Shown piece by piece: positions 1 to 9,087 of a stretch of DNA of 47,085 nucleotides. The stretch comes from Flavobacterium phragmitis (GTDB taxonomy: Bacteria > Bacteroidota > Bacteroidia > Flavobacteriales > Flavobacteriaceae). Under the pieces are notes generated by a model. That model searched no databases, was not told the DNA's origin, and saw nothing but the letters and a program-made list of their open reading frames with translations. Location: assembly GCF_900112575.1 (NCBI RefSeq), contig NZ_FOMH01000009.1, forward strand, positions 1 to 47,085, written 5' to 3'. Numbering within the stretch: the stretch's first letter is position 1; every line of letters begins with the position of its first letter. A program made the position numbers and the translations under genes.

Positions 1-1
1 G

Positions 2-388
2 CTTCCTGGCAACGATGGAAAATCAGAGACAGAGTTTATTACAAGTTTAAAAGGAGCGACTGGAGCAGACGGTATCGGAGGTAAAACTATCGCAGGTACA
101 GGTATAAGTATAACAGGATCTGGAACAGCTACTGATGAATATGTAGTTAGTGCTATACTTCCTCAACAAATAATTGACGAAGATACGGTTAGGACAGATG
201 GTCAAGTTGATTTCACTTTAACACAAACACCTTATTTGGTTTCAAAAGTGAGAATGTATATCAATGGTGTACGTATTGCTAAGGATGCTATTACGGTAAC
301 TGGAACGACTGTTAAATATATTCCGGCTAATAATGGATCTTATGCTTTAAAAATAGATGATGCTATAACATTTGATTATTTGAAGTAA
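2..388 (+). CDS. 3' end of a secreted/surface protein (partial)
   Basis: The reading frame is open from the left edge of the window to a TAA stop and gives about 128 residues; the start lies outside. The visible part begins with a short Gly-rich, collagen-like stretch (GATGADGIGG), continues with Thr/Ser/Gly-rich sequence (TIAGTGISITGSG) and ends in a compact domain with FTLTQTP, MYINGVR and ITFDYLK. No sorting domain of the T9SS type A or B kind is visible at the end. The next gene is a large exported repeat protein in the same orientation, separated by a good terminator, so the two are probably separate transcripts. I infer a surface or structural protein from composition only; the family is not recognised. 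That the frame is coding is fairly sure, the function is not. Confidence 0.7.
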   Translation, partial: LPGNDGKSETEFITSLKGATGADGIGGKTIAGTGISITGSGTATDEYVVSAILPQQIIDEDTVRTDGQVDFTLTQTPYLVSKVRMYINGVRIAKDAITVTGTTVKYIPANNGSYALKIDDAITFDYLK

Positions 389-401
389 TATTTTAAAAAA
401 A

Positions 402-450
402 AGGAAGGCTGTAAAGCTGATAAAAGACTAACCAGCCTTCCTATATATTT
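402..450 (+). terminator. Rho-independent terminator after the partial gene
   Basis: A perfect 10-bp inverted repeat (AGGAAGGCTG at 402-411, CAGCCTTCCT at 433-442) is preceded by an A run and followed by an AT-rich stretch ending in TTTT. The 21-nt loop is long, which lowers certainty. It sits 14 bp after the stop codon. Confidence 0.6.
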
Positions 451-495
451 TGATATAGATATTTAGTACGTTGATCCTTAAAAATTGATTAAGAA

Positions 496-3400
496 ATGAA
501 AAAAATAATATATATGCTGTTATTGATCCAGAGTGGATTTATGATGGCACAGACCAAAACCGTTGTGACACCAAATGGTGAAAAAGTAACAATTAATCCA
601 TTTGTAAACAATGGGTTGTCGACTGATAATGGTTATATACAATTAGGTGGACCTTTAACAAGAGAATCTGTTTTAACAACTACCAGCGCCTTTACCTTGG
701 CTATAAAAGGATTAGGAACAGGTACTACTTCTGATAATATATTGGTAGCCGATCCTACATCAGGTGTTCTTAAATATATCAGTGCTTCTTCTTTATCAGG
801 AACTGGAACTTTCTGGAGTCTTTCAGGTAATGGAGGTACTGATCCAGCATTAAACTTTTTAGGAACGACAGATGATAAGCCATTACGTTTCAAAATTGAA
901 AGTACTAACGCAGGAGCTTTAACTAAAACATATACAGCTTTTGGTTACAATGCTTATAACGCAGGTGCTACAGGAGCAGGTAATACGGCAATTGGTATAA
1001 GTTCATTGAATGCCAATACTACTGGTTGGAGTACTACAGCTATTGGTTTTCAAGCTTTGATGTCGAATACCACAGGAGCTAGTAATACAGCAGTAGGAAG
1101 CTCTACATTAAGTTTAAATAGCACTGGTAGCAACAATACAGCTTTAGGAAGTATTGCATTGCAAGATAATACAACGGGTGGCTCTAATACTGCATTAGGA
1201 GCTTCAGCACTCACACGAAACCAGACTGGAGATTGGAATACAGCTGTTGGATCTGCCGCTGTTAGCGGAAACACTACAGGTTATTCAAATACTGGGGTTG
1301 GTCATTTCGCTTTGTATAATAATACAACAGGAAATCAAAATACAAGTGTAGGAGATTATGCATTGAGAATAAATACGACAGGTAATAATAATACAGCTAT
1401 AGGATATGAATCTGGAAGAAATATCGGAGGAAATAGTAATGTCGCTATAGGAAATAAGGTTCTTACCCAAGATACTACTACTGACAATGTTGCGTATTCA
1501 GGAGATAAAAATATCGCGATTGGAGATAATATTAAATTATCATCAAAAACAGCTTTTAACGAATTAAACATTGGAAATGCTTTATTTGGTACAAATGTAA
1601 ACAGTACAATTGGTACAGCAAGAATTGGTGTAAATACTCAGGCTCCTGGTACAGCTTTACATGTTAAACCTGTTGGTACAAATGACCCTCTTACAGTAGA
1701 AGGGCTTAAAAATATAACTTTAGGAACTGAAAAAGTTATAGTAACTGGTACAGACGGTGTATTTAAAACAGTAGATGCTTCTTCTTTATCAGGAACTGGA
1801 ACTTTCTGGAGTCTTTCAGGTAATGGAGGCACAACTTCAGCTAATTTTTTAGGAACTACAGATAATAATCCATTACGTTTTAAAATAAATAGTACAAATG
1901 CTGGTATATTGTCTCAGTCTAGTACAGCTTTTGGATATAATGCATTGAATCCATCTTCTTCAGGAACTGCAAATACGGCAATTGGTGATCAAGCCTTGAC
2001 AAATAATACAAATGGTAGTCTAAATGTAGCTATTGGTAGTAATGCATTACAAAGTAATAATGGAGGATCTTCTAATAACGCTGTTGGATATAATGCATTA
2101 AAATCGAATAAGAGTACTTCACATAATAATGCTTTTGGAGCCTCTGCACTAGAAAATTTTAATGGCAGTGTTGTTGGTAGTAATAGTGCATTTGGAAGTA
2201 ACACCCTTAAGGCTCTTGTAAATGGTAATTCAAACAGTGCGTTTGGTTTTAATGCTCTTACTGTCGCTACCTCTTCATATAATACTGCCGTTGGACATAG
2301 TGCTTTGCTTACTGCTACAACTGGTGCCAATAATACAGCTATGGGTTATGGTTCTTTCCAAACTTTAACAACTGGAGGTAATAATACAGGTTTAGGTTAT
2401 CAGGCTGGTTTTAAACTTACAGGTAATAACAATATTGCTTTAGGTAATAATGCGGGTTACCATGCTTCTAATACTTACACAGGTGATAAAAATATCTTGA
2501 TTGGTGATGCTGTAAATTTATCTGGTACAACAGCTGCTAACGAATTAAACATTGGTAACGCTTTATTTGGTACAAATGTAAACAGTACAATTGGTACAGC
2601 AAGAATTGGTGTAAATACTCAGGCTCCTGGTACAGCTTTACATGTTAAACCAGATGTTACGAATGCCGACCCTCTTACTGTTGAAGGTATTCAAGCAGGA
2701 ACAGGAACAAATGAAAGTGTTGTGGTAGTTAATAATTCGGGGGTTTTCAAAAAAGTTGACGCTTCTTCATTATCAGGATCAGCAAATGCTTGGAATATTT
2801 TAGGGAATACAGGAACAACTCCTGGAACAAACTTTGTTGGGACTAATGATAACAATGCTTTAGCTTTCAGAGTAAATAAAAAATCAGCTGGATGGATTGG
2901 TACATCATCAGGTACAGGAGCAAGTAATTTTGCATCAGTATATTTAGGACAGGGAACAACACCTGTCACTAGTACTGGTGACGCCAATGTCGGTATTGGA
3001 GCAGCAGCATTAGGTCTTAATACATCAGGTAATGGAAATACTGCAGTAGGTGCTCAGGCATTACGTTCATACAATAGTGCTACTAATGGAAATAATACAG
3101 CAGTCGGTTATTTTTCATTAAAACTTGTGACTGATGCTTCTAATAATACAGGTATAGGTGTTGGTGCTCTTCAAAACACTACAACAGGAGGGTATAATAC
3201 AGCATTAGGTGTAAATGCTGGTACAGGAAATACTACAGGAACTAATAATATTTTTATAGGGAGTAATAATCCAAATGGTTCAAAATTAGACGGATCGGCT
3301 TCAAATGAAATGAATATTGGTAATCTTTTGTATGGAACAGGTGCAAATCAAGCTTCAACAACACAAGCAGGTAGAATAGGTATTAACACTAATGCACCAA

Positions 3401-4689
3401 CCACAACATTTCATATTTATAGTAAAGCAGCAAGTGATGATCCAATTCGTGTAGAAGGTCTTAAAACAGGCGCTGGTAGTGAAAGTGTCGTAGTTGTTGA
3501 TAATACAGGTGTATTCAAAAAAGTAGATGCTTCTTCATTATCAGGTAGCGGATGGAGCTTGTTAGGAAATTCAGGAACTACAGATTCTAACTTTTTAGGA
3601 ACGGCAGATGATAGACCATTTTACCTTAGAATTAACAATGCCAACTCAGGAAGTTTGAGCAAAAATAATACAGCTTTTGGTTATAATGCTTATAATACAA
3701 CAGCTACTGCTTCGGCCATAAACAATACCGCAGTGGGTCTAAACACTTTGTCAAACAATAGTATTGGTGTAGAAAATACTGCCCTAGGTTCTGGAGCTTT
3801 AAAATCTAATACAAATGGAAGTTCAAACATTGCAATTGGTATAGATGCATTAGGAAAAAATACTTCAGGAAATTACAATGCGATTGTTGGTTATCAGGCT
3901 ATGTCAAATGGGGTTTTAACAGGAAACTATAATGCAGCATTTGGTTATCAGTCATTGTTTAATAATGCTGGTGGAAACCATAACGTGGCTCTAGGAGAGC
4001 AGGCAGGCTACGGTTTAAAAGATGGTAATTTGAATGTTTACTTAGGATATAGAGCAGGTTACAGTACAACAGATTATCATGGAAATAACAATATCTTGAT
4101 TGGTGCTGAGACATTGCCGTCAAGCCCTGTTAATAATGATGAAATTAATATTGGTAATGCTATTTATGGATTAAATGTGAATAATTCAGGAATTGGTTAT
4201 AAATCAGCAAAGATTGGTATTAACACACCAGCACCTAATACAGCATTGCATGTAGTGCCTAAGACTATTGGAACAGATGATCCACTAACCGTAGAAGGTC
4301 TTAAAGCTGGTGCTGCTACAGATAAGTTTGTAGTAGTAGATCCTAACGGTGTTTTTAAATCAGTTGATAGAGGAAGTACCGGGGCTTCTATGAGAATTAG
4401 AAGAGTAACAGCAGCTTCAGCAACTCTTGTTGATGCAACTGATGATGTATTATTAATAGATGCTACAGGAGCAGCAGGTCCTTTAACGATTACTGTGCCA
4501 GCTTGTGCTGCAGGAAGAGTATTTACAATTAAGCGAGTGGATTCAGTTGTTCAAGATGTAAAAATTATATTTGCTGGTGGAGCTACAGTAGATGAAACTG
4601 ATACTTTTATTTCAGTAGGAAATAAAACAACTTATCAGATTATCACTGAAGGCGCTAATAATAAATGGCAGACCATTTCGAGAGTATAA
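496..4689 (+). CDS. Large exported protein with four modules of YadA-head-like NTAxG repeats
   Basis: 1,397 residues. A Sec signal peptide is visible (MKKIIYMLLLIQSGFMMAQ). The body has four modules starting near residues 105, 436, 764 and 1018. Each opens with W-x-L/I-x-G-N-x-G-T plus a NFLGT/NNAL segment, continues with many 14-16-residue repeats of the form NTAxGxxAL-x-N-TG, and closes with ELNIGNALFGT, RIGVNTQAPGTALHV and DPLTVEGL. The short repeats resemble the left-handed beta-roll head repeats of trimeric autotransporter adhesins (Hep_Hag/YadA head type). The last ~105 residues form a different domain that starts near MRIRRVTAAS and ends NNKWQTISRV. There is no YadA membrane anchor and no recognisable T9SS sorting domain, so how it is displayed is unclear. 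A role as surface adhesin or filament is inference. Modules 1 and 2, and 2 and 3, share near-identical DNA, suggesting recent duplication or gene conversion. Confidence 0.9.
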   Translation: MKKIIYMLLLIQSGFMMAQTKTVVTPNGEKVTINPFVNNGLSTDNGYIQLGGPLTRESVLTTTSAFTLAIKGLGTGTTSDNILVADPTSGVLKYISASSLSGTGTFWSLSGNGGTDPALNFLGTTDDKPLRFKIESTNAGALTKTYTAFGYNAYNAGATGAGNTAIGISSLNANTTGWSTTAIGFQALMSNTTGASNTAVGSSTLSLNSTGSNNTALGSIALQDNTTGGSNTALGASALTRNQTGDWNTAVGSAAVSGNTTGYSNTGVGHFALYNNTTGNQNTSVGDYALRINTTGNNNTAIGYESGRNIGGNSNVAIGNKVLTQDTTTDNVAYSGDKNIAIGDNIKLSSKTAFNELNIGNALFGTNVNSTIGTARIGVNTQAPGTALHVKPVGTNDPLTVEGLKNITLGTEKVIVTGTDGVFKTVDASSLSGTGTFWSLSGNGGTTSANFLGTTDNNPLRFKINSTNAGILSQSSTAFGYNALNPSSSGTANTAIGDQALTNNTNGSLNVAIGSNALQSNNGGSSNNAVGYNALKSNKSTSHNNAFGASALENFNGSVVGSNSAFGSNTLKALVNGNSNSAFGFNALTVATSSYNTAVGHSALLTATTGANNTAMGYGSFQTLTTGGNNTGLGYQAGFKLTGNNNIALGNNAGYHASNTYTGDKNILIGDAVNLSGTTAANELNIGNALFGTNVNSTIGTARIGVNTQAPGTALHVKPDVTNADPLTVEGIQAGTGTNESVVVVNNSGVFKKVDASSLSGSANAWNILGNTGTTPGTNFVGTNDNNALAFRVNKKSAGWIGTSSGTGASNFASVYLGQGTTPVTSTGDANVGIGAAALGLNTSGNGNTAVGAQALRSYNSATNGNNTAVGYFSLKLVTDASNNTGIGVGALQNTTTGGYNTALGVNAGTGNTTGTNNIFIGSNNPNGSKLDGSASNEMNIGNLLYGTGANQASTTQAGRIGINTNAPTTTFHIYSKAASDDPIRVEGLKTGAGSESVVVVDNTGVFKKVDASSLSGSGWSLLGNSGTTDSNFLGTADDRPFYLRINNANSGSLSKNNTAFGYNAYNTTATASAINNTAVGLNTLSNNSIGVENTALGSGALKSNTNGSSNIAIGIDALGKNTSGNYNAIVGYQAMSNGVLTGNYNAAFGYQSLFNNAGGNHNVALGEQAGYGLKDGNLNVYLGYRAGYSTTDYHGNNNILIGAETLPSSPVNNDEINIGNAIYGLNVNNSGIGYKSAKIGINTPAPNTALHVVPKTIGTDDPLTVEGLKAGAATDKFVVVDPNGVFKSVDRGSTGASMRIRRVTAASATLVDATDDVLLIDATGAAGPLTITVPACAAGRVFTIKRVDSVVQDVKIIFAGGATVDETDTFISVGNKTTYQIITEGANNKWQTISRV
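783..836 (+). repeat. 54-bp exact intragenic repeat, copy 1 (module 1)
   Basis: Identical base for base to 1776-1829, 993 bp downstream in the same reading frame. It encodes the ASSLSGTGTFWSLSGNGG segment that opens modules 1 and 2. Confidence 0.9.
1579..1670 (+). repeat. 92-bp exact intragenic repeat, copy 1 (end of module 1)
   Basis: Identical to 2560-2651, 981 bp away. It encodes ALFGTNVNSTIGTARIGVN and the following TALHVKP. The identity extends about 19 bp further upstream with two mismatches. Synonymous sites are conserved too, which points to recent duplication or gene conversion rather than protein-level selection alone. Confidence 0.9.
1776..1829 (+). repeat. 54-bp exact intragenic repeat, copy 2 (module 2)
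   Basis: Second copy of the 783-836 repeat. Recombination between the two copies would remove exactly 331 codons in frame. Confidence 0.9.
2560..2651 (+). repeat. 92-bp exact intragenic repeat, copy 2 (end of module 2)
   Basis: Second copy of 1579-1670. Recombination between copies would remove exactly 327 codons in frame. Confidence 0.9.
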
Positions 4690-4729
4690 AAAGACGACTT
4701 GATTGAAGTAAATAATTTAAAAAAGGTTT

Positions 4730-4775
4730 AATAAACCAAACAAGGAGGCCGAGGCCTCCTTGTTTGGTTTATTAT
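4730..4775 (+). terminator. Strong hairpin terminator after the repeat protein
   Basis: A perfect 21-bp inverted repeat (4730-4750 with 4753-4773, core CAAGGAGGCC/GGCCTCCTTG) with a nominal 2-nt centre, so the real loop is about 4 nt. The arm ends in TTTGGTTTATT. It lies 40 bp after the stop codon and is symmetric enough to work in both directions. Confidence 0.8.
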
Positions 4776-4799
4776 TAGATATTCATAAGGCATTTTTTT

Positions 4800-5278
4800 T
4801 GTTTGTTCTTAATCCGTCTGTTGCTGGTATGGCCAGGCTGGATGTAAAAGACTGGAATCCTGTACTTGCATTTCCTGCAGAGAACTTTCAGATTATCTAG
4901 TAATTGTAAATAATAATGGCAATTTGTCACAAAGGGTAGCAATCGATGTAGCTACTCCTTTAGTGATTTTGCAACTTTAGATGCTGGTATTCCTATTCCT
5001 GCTACTACCACAGCATATTTACTTTACATACAGATTCCAGTGTTACTTTACCATCACGTAAATGGTCTAGATATTGTTTCGAGTAATTCACTTGTAAGTT
5101 GTGTGCTACCTATTGTGTAACGCTTTGCGAATTAATAATTATTAACAATACCATGTCCAGAAATAAAACTTATTATTACTGGGCTAGAAATATAGTGGTG
5201 TATAGTACCTCTGGTAATTTGTTAAAGTTTGGTGGTAACGGTTTAGTCAAAGGATTATATTTCTTATCAGAAAATTAA
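4800..5278 (+). pseudogene. Decayed gene with a T9SS type A-like C-terminal remnant
   Basis: No intact frame crosses this stretch, but three short coding-like segments follow one another in changing frames: one with LNPSVAGMARLDVKDWNPV ending at a TAG at 4898, one with TLDAGIPIPATTTAY ending at a TAA at 5118, and a last one (5153-5278) reading IVVYSTSGNLLKFGG then GLVKGLYFLSEN and stop. The last segment resembles the closing strands of type A T9SS sorting domains (hydrophobic-x-G-x-h-hydrophobic, then L-x-KG-h-Y-F/V). I read it as a broken surface-protein gene. The exact limits and the original family are guesses; the alternative is non-coding DNA with chance resemblance. Confidence 0.35.
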
Positions 5279-5743
5279 TTAATACAAGACGGTTGTCATG
5301 TAAGAATACATTGAGATAAGTTTAAACATATTAAGGAGGCTTTTGGTATCATTAATTTATGTTTTTTTACTTTTTTGGTTGTAGCGTTTTTTTGTTTATA
5401 ACAGTAAGTTTAGAAAATATCAACTTCTAAAATTTATAATTGAAGTCTTAACTCCTTACAAAATTCCTCTCTGATATAAATCTTATTTTAATATAATTAT
5501 GGCTTATTATAGATAATTAAGTTGTTTCGTTGAAATATTTTTATATAGTTCGTTTTTTGTTAAAATGTAACTGTTTGATATAAAAGCTATGGATTATTGT
5601 AAAGATTGTTTAAGAATTGTGTATAAAGGTTTTTTTAGAATGATTTTATGTTTTTAATAATTAGCTAAAAACAGATTTATTGGGGACAAGAACGAGTGAT
5701 TTTACTATTATTAAATAAGTCAGGAATATTAAAATTTTAGGAT
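5279..5743. other. AT-rich intergenic region, nothing recognised
   Basis: About 465 bp of AT-rich DNA between the decayed gene and the orphan gene at 5744. It must hold the promoter of that gene, but I could not find a convincing TAnnTTTG element with a TTG partner. No long palindrome or short gene stands out. Confidence 0.5.
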
Positions 5744-6883
5744 ATGGGAATAGTGTATGGAATAGATATATATCATAAAGGTTTTTTAAATAATTTGAAT
5801 TATTATTCAGCTTATGAAGTCTTTACTCTTAAACAATTGGAAGAAGTCTTAGAAAAAGCAATTAAAACAACGGGCTATCAATTAAAAAGAATTAGTAATC
5901 ACAGGCTTTTATTACAGTATTCTTGCACAGTCGAGAAAGAATTTGATGTGATAAAAGGAAATGAGCAGTTTACAATAGAAAATGATTTGGAGGGAAATAA
6001 AACAATAATTAGAACACAAACTCTAACTCCAAAATTATATAGTCTGTTAATACAGCTCTCACGCAAAAATAAAATAGAAGTTAAAAGCGAAGTAACTATA
6101 CCAATTTATACGCTCGAAACAATGTCGCAATATAGTGGTATTGGGAATTACTGGCTGGTATATACAAGAAACTCTAGTGGACTTAAAGATGACGCAATGC
6201 AAATAGCAAACAGTTTTTTGGAATATAACGATTTCTGGGAATTTACCATTTTTGTAGAAAACTACGGATGTCTGTATTTTAATAATCATACCGATCAGCC
6301 TGCTGATGGTTTTTATAATGTTATCGTTAAGTTAGTTTCAGCTGTAGAAGAAAATAATGTCTATATCACATTAGAAGAAAGTGAAAATGTACTGGATAGT
6401 TTTACTCGTGTTTTGCTGGAAAAAGAACTTAAAGTCGTTTCTGTGCTTTTTCAGCCTCTTTATAAATCTTATCAAGGGATAAAGATTGAGATAGAAGGAA
6501 AGCATAATATAGAAAAATTGGTAAAAAACTATTTAGAGATTAATATAGATCAAAACAAAACTTTTAAAAGTTATGATGTGCAGCGCTTAACAGAATATAT
6601 GATTAGTGTTTGTAACCAGTCTAAAAAAGAGAAAAGCAGATTTCGCAATTTAGAAATAAACGAAGCAGGTCTACAAAGAGGGCTTATTTATAATAAAATA
6701 TACAATAAAGCTTTGTTCCATTTTTTATGTACTGAAATAGCGGCTAATTTCTGTCCCTGTTCACCAGAAGGGAGTTATAATAAAGGAGAGAAAATAATTT
6801 ATTATAGACAGGCAAAAGATAAAGTAATTCTTCAAAAAACGTATGGTACCCATTTTAGAAATCTAATTTTTAAAAAGGTGTAG
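5744..6883 (+). CDS. Orphan hypothetical protein, 379 aa
   Basis: I do not recognise this protein. It has no signal peptide and no membrane segment, so it is probably cytoplasmic. The first ~120 residues look like one alpha/beta domain (LKQLEEVLEKAIKTTGYQLK, then strand-rich sequence), and residues ~130-280 form a second part that starts IGNYWLVYTR. The last ~110 residues are Lys/Arg-rich, with a helical YNKIYNKALFHFLCTEIAA segment followed by a C-P-C motif (NFCPCSP), and end in a basic tail. The gene stands alone, with 465 bp upstream and 846 bp downstream. The start ATG follows the sequence TTTTAGGAT, with no strong ribosome-binding site, as is usual in this group. Coding status is well supported by length, function is unknown. 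Confidence 0.75.
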   Translation: MGIVYGIDIYHKGFLNNLNYYSAYEVFTLKQLEEVLEKAIKTTGYQLKRISNHRLLLQYSCTVEKEFDVIKGNEQFTIENDLEGNKTIIRTQTLTPKLYSLLIQLSRKNKIEVKSEVTIPIYTLETMSQYSGIGNYWLVYTRNSSGLKDDAMQIANSFLEYNDFWEFTIFVENYGCLYFNNHTDQPADGFYNVIVKLVSAVEENNVYITLEESENVLDSFTRVLLEKELKVVSVLFQPLYKSYQGIKIEIEGKHNIEKLVKNYLEINIDQNKTFKSYDVQRLTEYMISVCNQSKKEKSRFRNLEINEAGLQRGLIYNKIYNKALFHFLCTEIAANFCPCSPEGSYNKGEKIIYYRQAKDKVILQKTYGTHFRNLIFKKV

Positions 6884-7040
6884 AAGTTTGTAATAACAAG
6901 CAAAACAGATTTGAAAAATTTCAAAGTTTTTAAAACTTAATTAAAATCGTAATGTTTTTCAAACTATATTTTTAGAATGACAAAATAGATATTCAGTCTA
7001 AAAAGCGTCAGTTTTTATTATTGTTTCAATCATCATTTGT

Positions 7041-7082
7041 AAAAAAAGGATAACGTTGAAAAATAGAAAAACGTTATTTTTT
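7041..7082 (+). terminator. Possible terminator downstream of the orphan gene
   Basis: ATAACGTT (7050-7057) pairs with AACGTTAT (7070-7077). The stem can be extended outward by G-U and A-U pairs between the preceding A/G run and the following T run. It is about 160 bp beyond the stop of the 379-aa gene, so the link is tentative. Confidence 0.45.
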
Positions 7083-7686
7083 GGCTTATCGACCATTTGC
7101 ATCAATTTATCTTTAATAAAAAATGCAGGTTTTTAAAATAAGCTACAATTAATTTATAAATCATTTTAGGATGCCACAATAAAGCTGATTTTTTAAATGT
7201 ACCTACTAGGAATTTAAGATCTTATTTTAAAATTAGCTGTTTCTACACTTCAATCTATCGTCGCTTTAGAGTCCTTCTTTTCAAAATTCTATTGTAATTT
7301 CAAATCATTGCTATAAATGGTACTTAATAGCCGGGATTTTTAATAGATATTCTTTCCAAAAAATGTTTTATAAATAATTTCAGTAATAAAAGATAGTAAA
7401 ATCTTAGGTAAAATGTTTTTTTTAAACCATAAATAAGATCACTGTTGTGTAAGTGTATAAGTTTATTTTAAAAGTATTTTCGGAAATGTATTTTGTTAAA
7501 AAGAAATTCAATATTTCTTAACGTTTATCATTTTTAGTATTTGGATTATTTTGTAGTAAAATTTGTTGCTGTAAAACATTGTAATACAGTGTTTTGTTTT
7601 TTGTGTTAAAAAGATGTTATATAACATTCTGACTTATTTTGATATACTTATAACTTTTAGTAGACATTCTAGAATCATCGTTCCTA

Positions 7687-7694
7687 TAATTTTG
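7687..7694 (+). promoter_or_regulatory. -7 promoter element (TAATTTTG) before the T9SS cargo operon
   Basis: This matches the Bacteroidetes -7 consensus TAnnTTTG and lies 35 bp before the ATG at 7730. No clear TTG sits 17-23 bp upstream, so it is only moderately supported. Confidence 0.4.
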
Positions 7695-7729
7695 CACTGT
7701 TATTTAATGCAATTTGTAAAGTAAACAGA

Positions 7730-9052
7730 ATGATGGAAAATAGTATGTATAAAGTTTATCAATTTAAAAGTAATATTGATGTTATCAAAGAAAAATTCTT
7801 TTCCTGTCTTGGATTTTCTTCAATATTGTTTTGTTCAGTAAACAGTAATGCCCAGTTTGCAAATCAGGGTGATGTAAAAGTTAAAGAAGGAACTATATTG
7901 TCTGTTTACATGAATTATGAAAACACCAATTCGGGTAATTTTATTAATGATGGTTTAGTTTACATTTTTGAAGATTGGAGGAATAATGGTACCGTAACTT
8001 TTTCTCCTGATAAAAATGGACAGACTTTTTTCACTGGAAAAAAAGACCAGCGTATTGACGGAACCAAAATCGCTGATTTCCAAAATTTAATTTTTGAAAA
8101 TTACAGTGGTCTAATTCCTTTCAAATTGGCAACTACCATATCTGTAAACAATAAAACAGAATTCCTAAACGGTATTATTGATGCAGATACATTCAATGGA
8201 AAGATGATTTTTCAAGAAGATGCTTTTCATACAGATGCTAGTGATTTAGCATTCGTAGATGGACAAGTACAAAAAAACGGATATAAAGAATTTGAATTTC
8301 CAATAGGAGATGAATTGTATTTTAGACCTTCTTATCAAGATCAAGCAGATAAAACAAAAAATAATAATGATAGCTACACCGCACAGTATTTTTACAAAAA
8401 TTCAGATGCAATCCATTCTCATTCAAGTAAAGATCAGACCATAAAGCTCATCAATAATAAAGAGTATTGGAATGTTACTCGTGATAAAGGAACAAATCAA
8501 ATTGTACTAAGTCTTACTCTAGACAGTAATACAACACCTTCCGAGTTTTTTGATCATGACGATAAGACACAAGTTATCATGGTAAGATGGGATGAAACAG
8601 CTGCTAAATGGGTTAGAGAAGGAGGAGAAGTGAGCGAACGAATGAATAAAGGAAGTAAAGGCGCAGGTTATACTAAATTATTGATGGGAAAAGTAAATGG
8701 ATACGGAATGTTTACAATGGCATTAGTAGACAAAGAAATACCAAATGACGACTTAATTGTGTACAACGCTCTTTCTCCAAATGATGACGGTATCAACGAC
8801 ACTTTTCTTATAAAAGGAATTGATAAATATCCAGACAATACAGTTGAAATATACAACAGATGGGGAGTAAAGGTATATGAAGCAAAATCATATAATGAAA
8901 GTGATGTTATGTTTAGAGGATATTCTGATGGACGTGCTACTATCAATAGAAATGACAAACTTCCAACAGGAACTTATTTTTATATCATAAAATATACTAA
9001 AGAGCAGAGAGGAATGCAGAAAACAGGTTATCTGTATATCAATAACCAATAG
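7730..9052 (+). CDS. T9SS type B cargo protein (gliding-motility-associated CHU_C C-terminal domain)
   Basis: 440 residues. The N-terminus has a long n-region followed by a hydrophobic segment (CLGFSSILFCSVNSNAQ), consistent with a Sec signal peptide; ATGs at 7733 and 7745 are alternative starts. The middle (residues ~45-330) is a strand-rich domain with alternating N, G and D. The C-terminal ~90 residues carry the type B T9SS sorting signature: LSPNDDGINDTF, then VEIYNRWGVKVYEA, then LPTGTYFYIIKY and a closing strand. In this family the domain directs secretion through T9SS to the cell surface. The next gene is a PorP/SprF-family protein, the class of partner known to be needed for type B cargo such as SprB. 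The actual binding target or role (adhesion, motility, matrix) cannot be read from the sequence. Confidence 0.88.
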   Translation: MMENSMYKVYQFKSNIDVIKEKFFSCLGFSSILFCSVNSNAQFANQGDVKVKEGTILSVYMNYENTNSGNFINDGLVYIFEDWRNNGTVTFSPDKNGQTFFTGKKDQRIDGTKIADFQNLIFENYSGLIPFKLATTISVNNKTEFLNGIIDADTFNGKMIFQEDAFHTDASDLAFVDGQVQKNGYKEFEFPIGDELYFRPSYQDQADKTKNNNDSYTAQYFYKNSDAIHSHSSKDQTIKLINNKEYWNVTRDKGTNQIVLSLTLDSNTTPSEFFDHDDKTQVIMVRWDETAAKWVREGGEVSERMNKGSKGAGYTKLLMGKVNGYGMFTMALVDKEIPNDDLIVYNALSPNDDGINDTFLIKGIDKYPDNTVEIYNRWGVKVYEAKSYNESDVMFRGYSDGRATINRNDKLPTGTYFYIIKYTKEQRGMQKTGYLYINNQ

Positions 9053-9087
9053 TCTTAATTTTTAAGAATTAAATCAATTTAGAAATA

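Larger units (their letters stand above)
6884..7729. other. 846-bp AT-rich gap, two possible signals only
   Basis: No gene could be supported on either strand. The region contains one terminator-like hairpin (about 7041-7082) and one -7-like element (7687-7694), annotated separately. The rest is very AT-rich, with many stops in all frames. Confidence 0.5.

Noticed and set aside
1989..2330. Open frame of 113 codons on the - strand within the repeat protein, and similar frames at 633, 1050, 1356, 1638 and 2691
   Set aside because: They are mirror frames of a low-complexity Asn/Thr/Gly-rich gene; their composition (Ala, Leu, Pro, Val) follows directly from its codons.
7041..7082. Possible small regulatory RNA before the T9SS cargo operon
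   Set aside because: Only a terminator-like hairpin is visible; there is no matched promoter at a suitable distance upstream.
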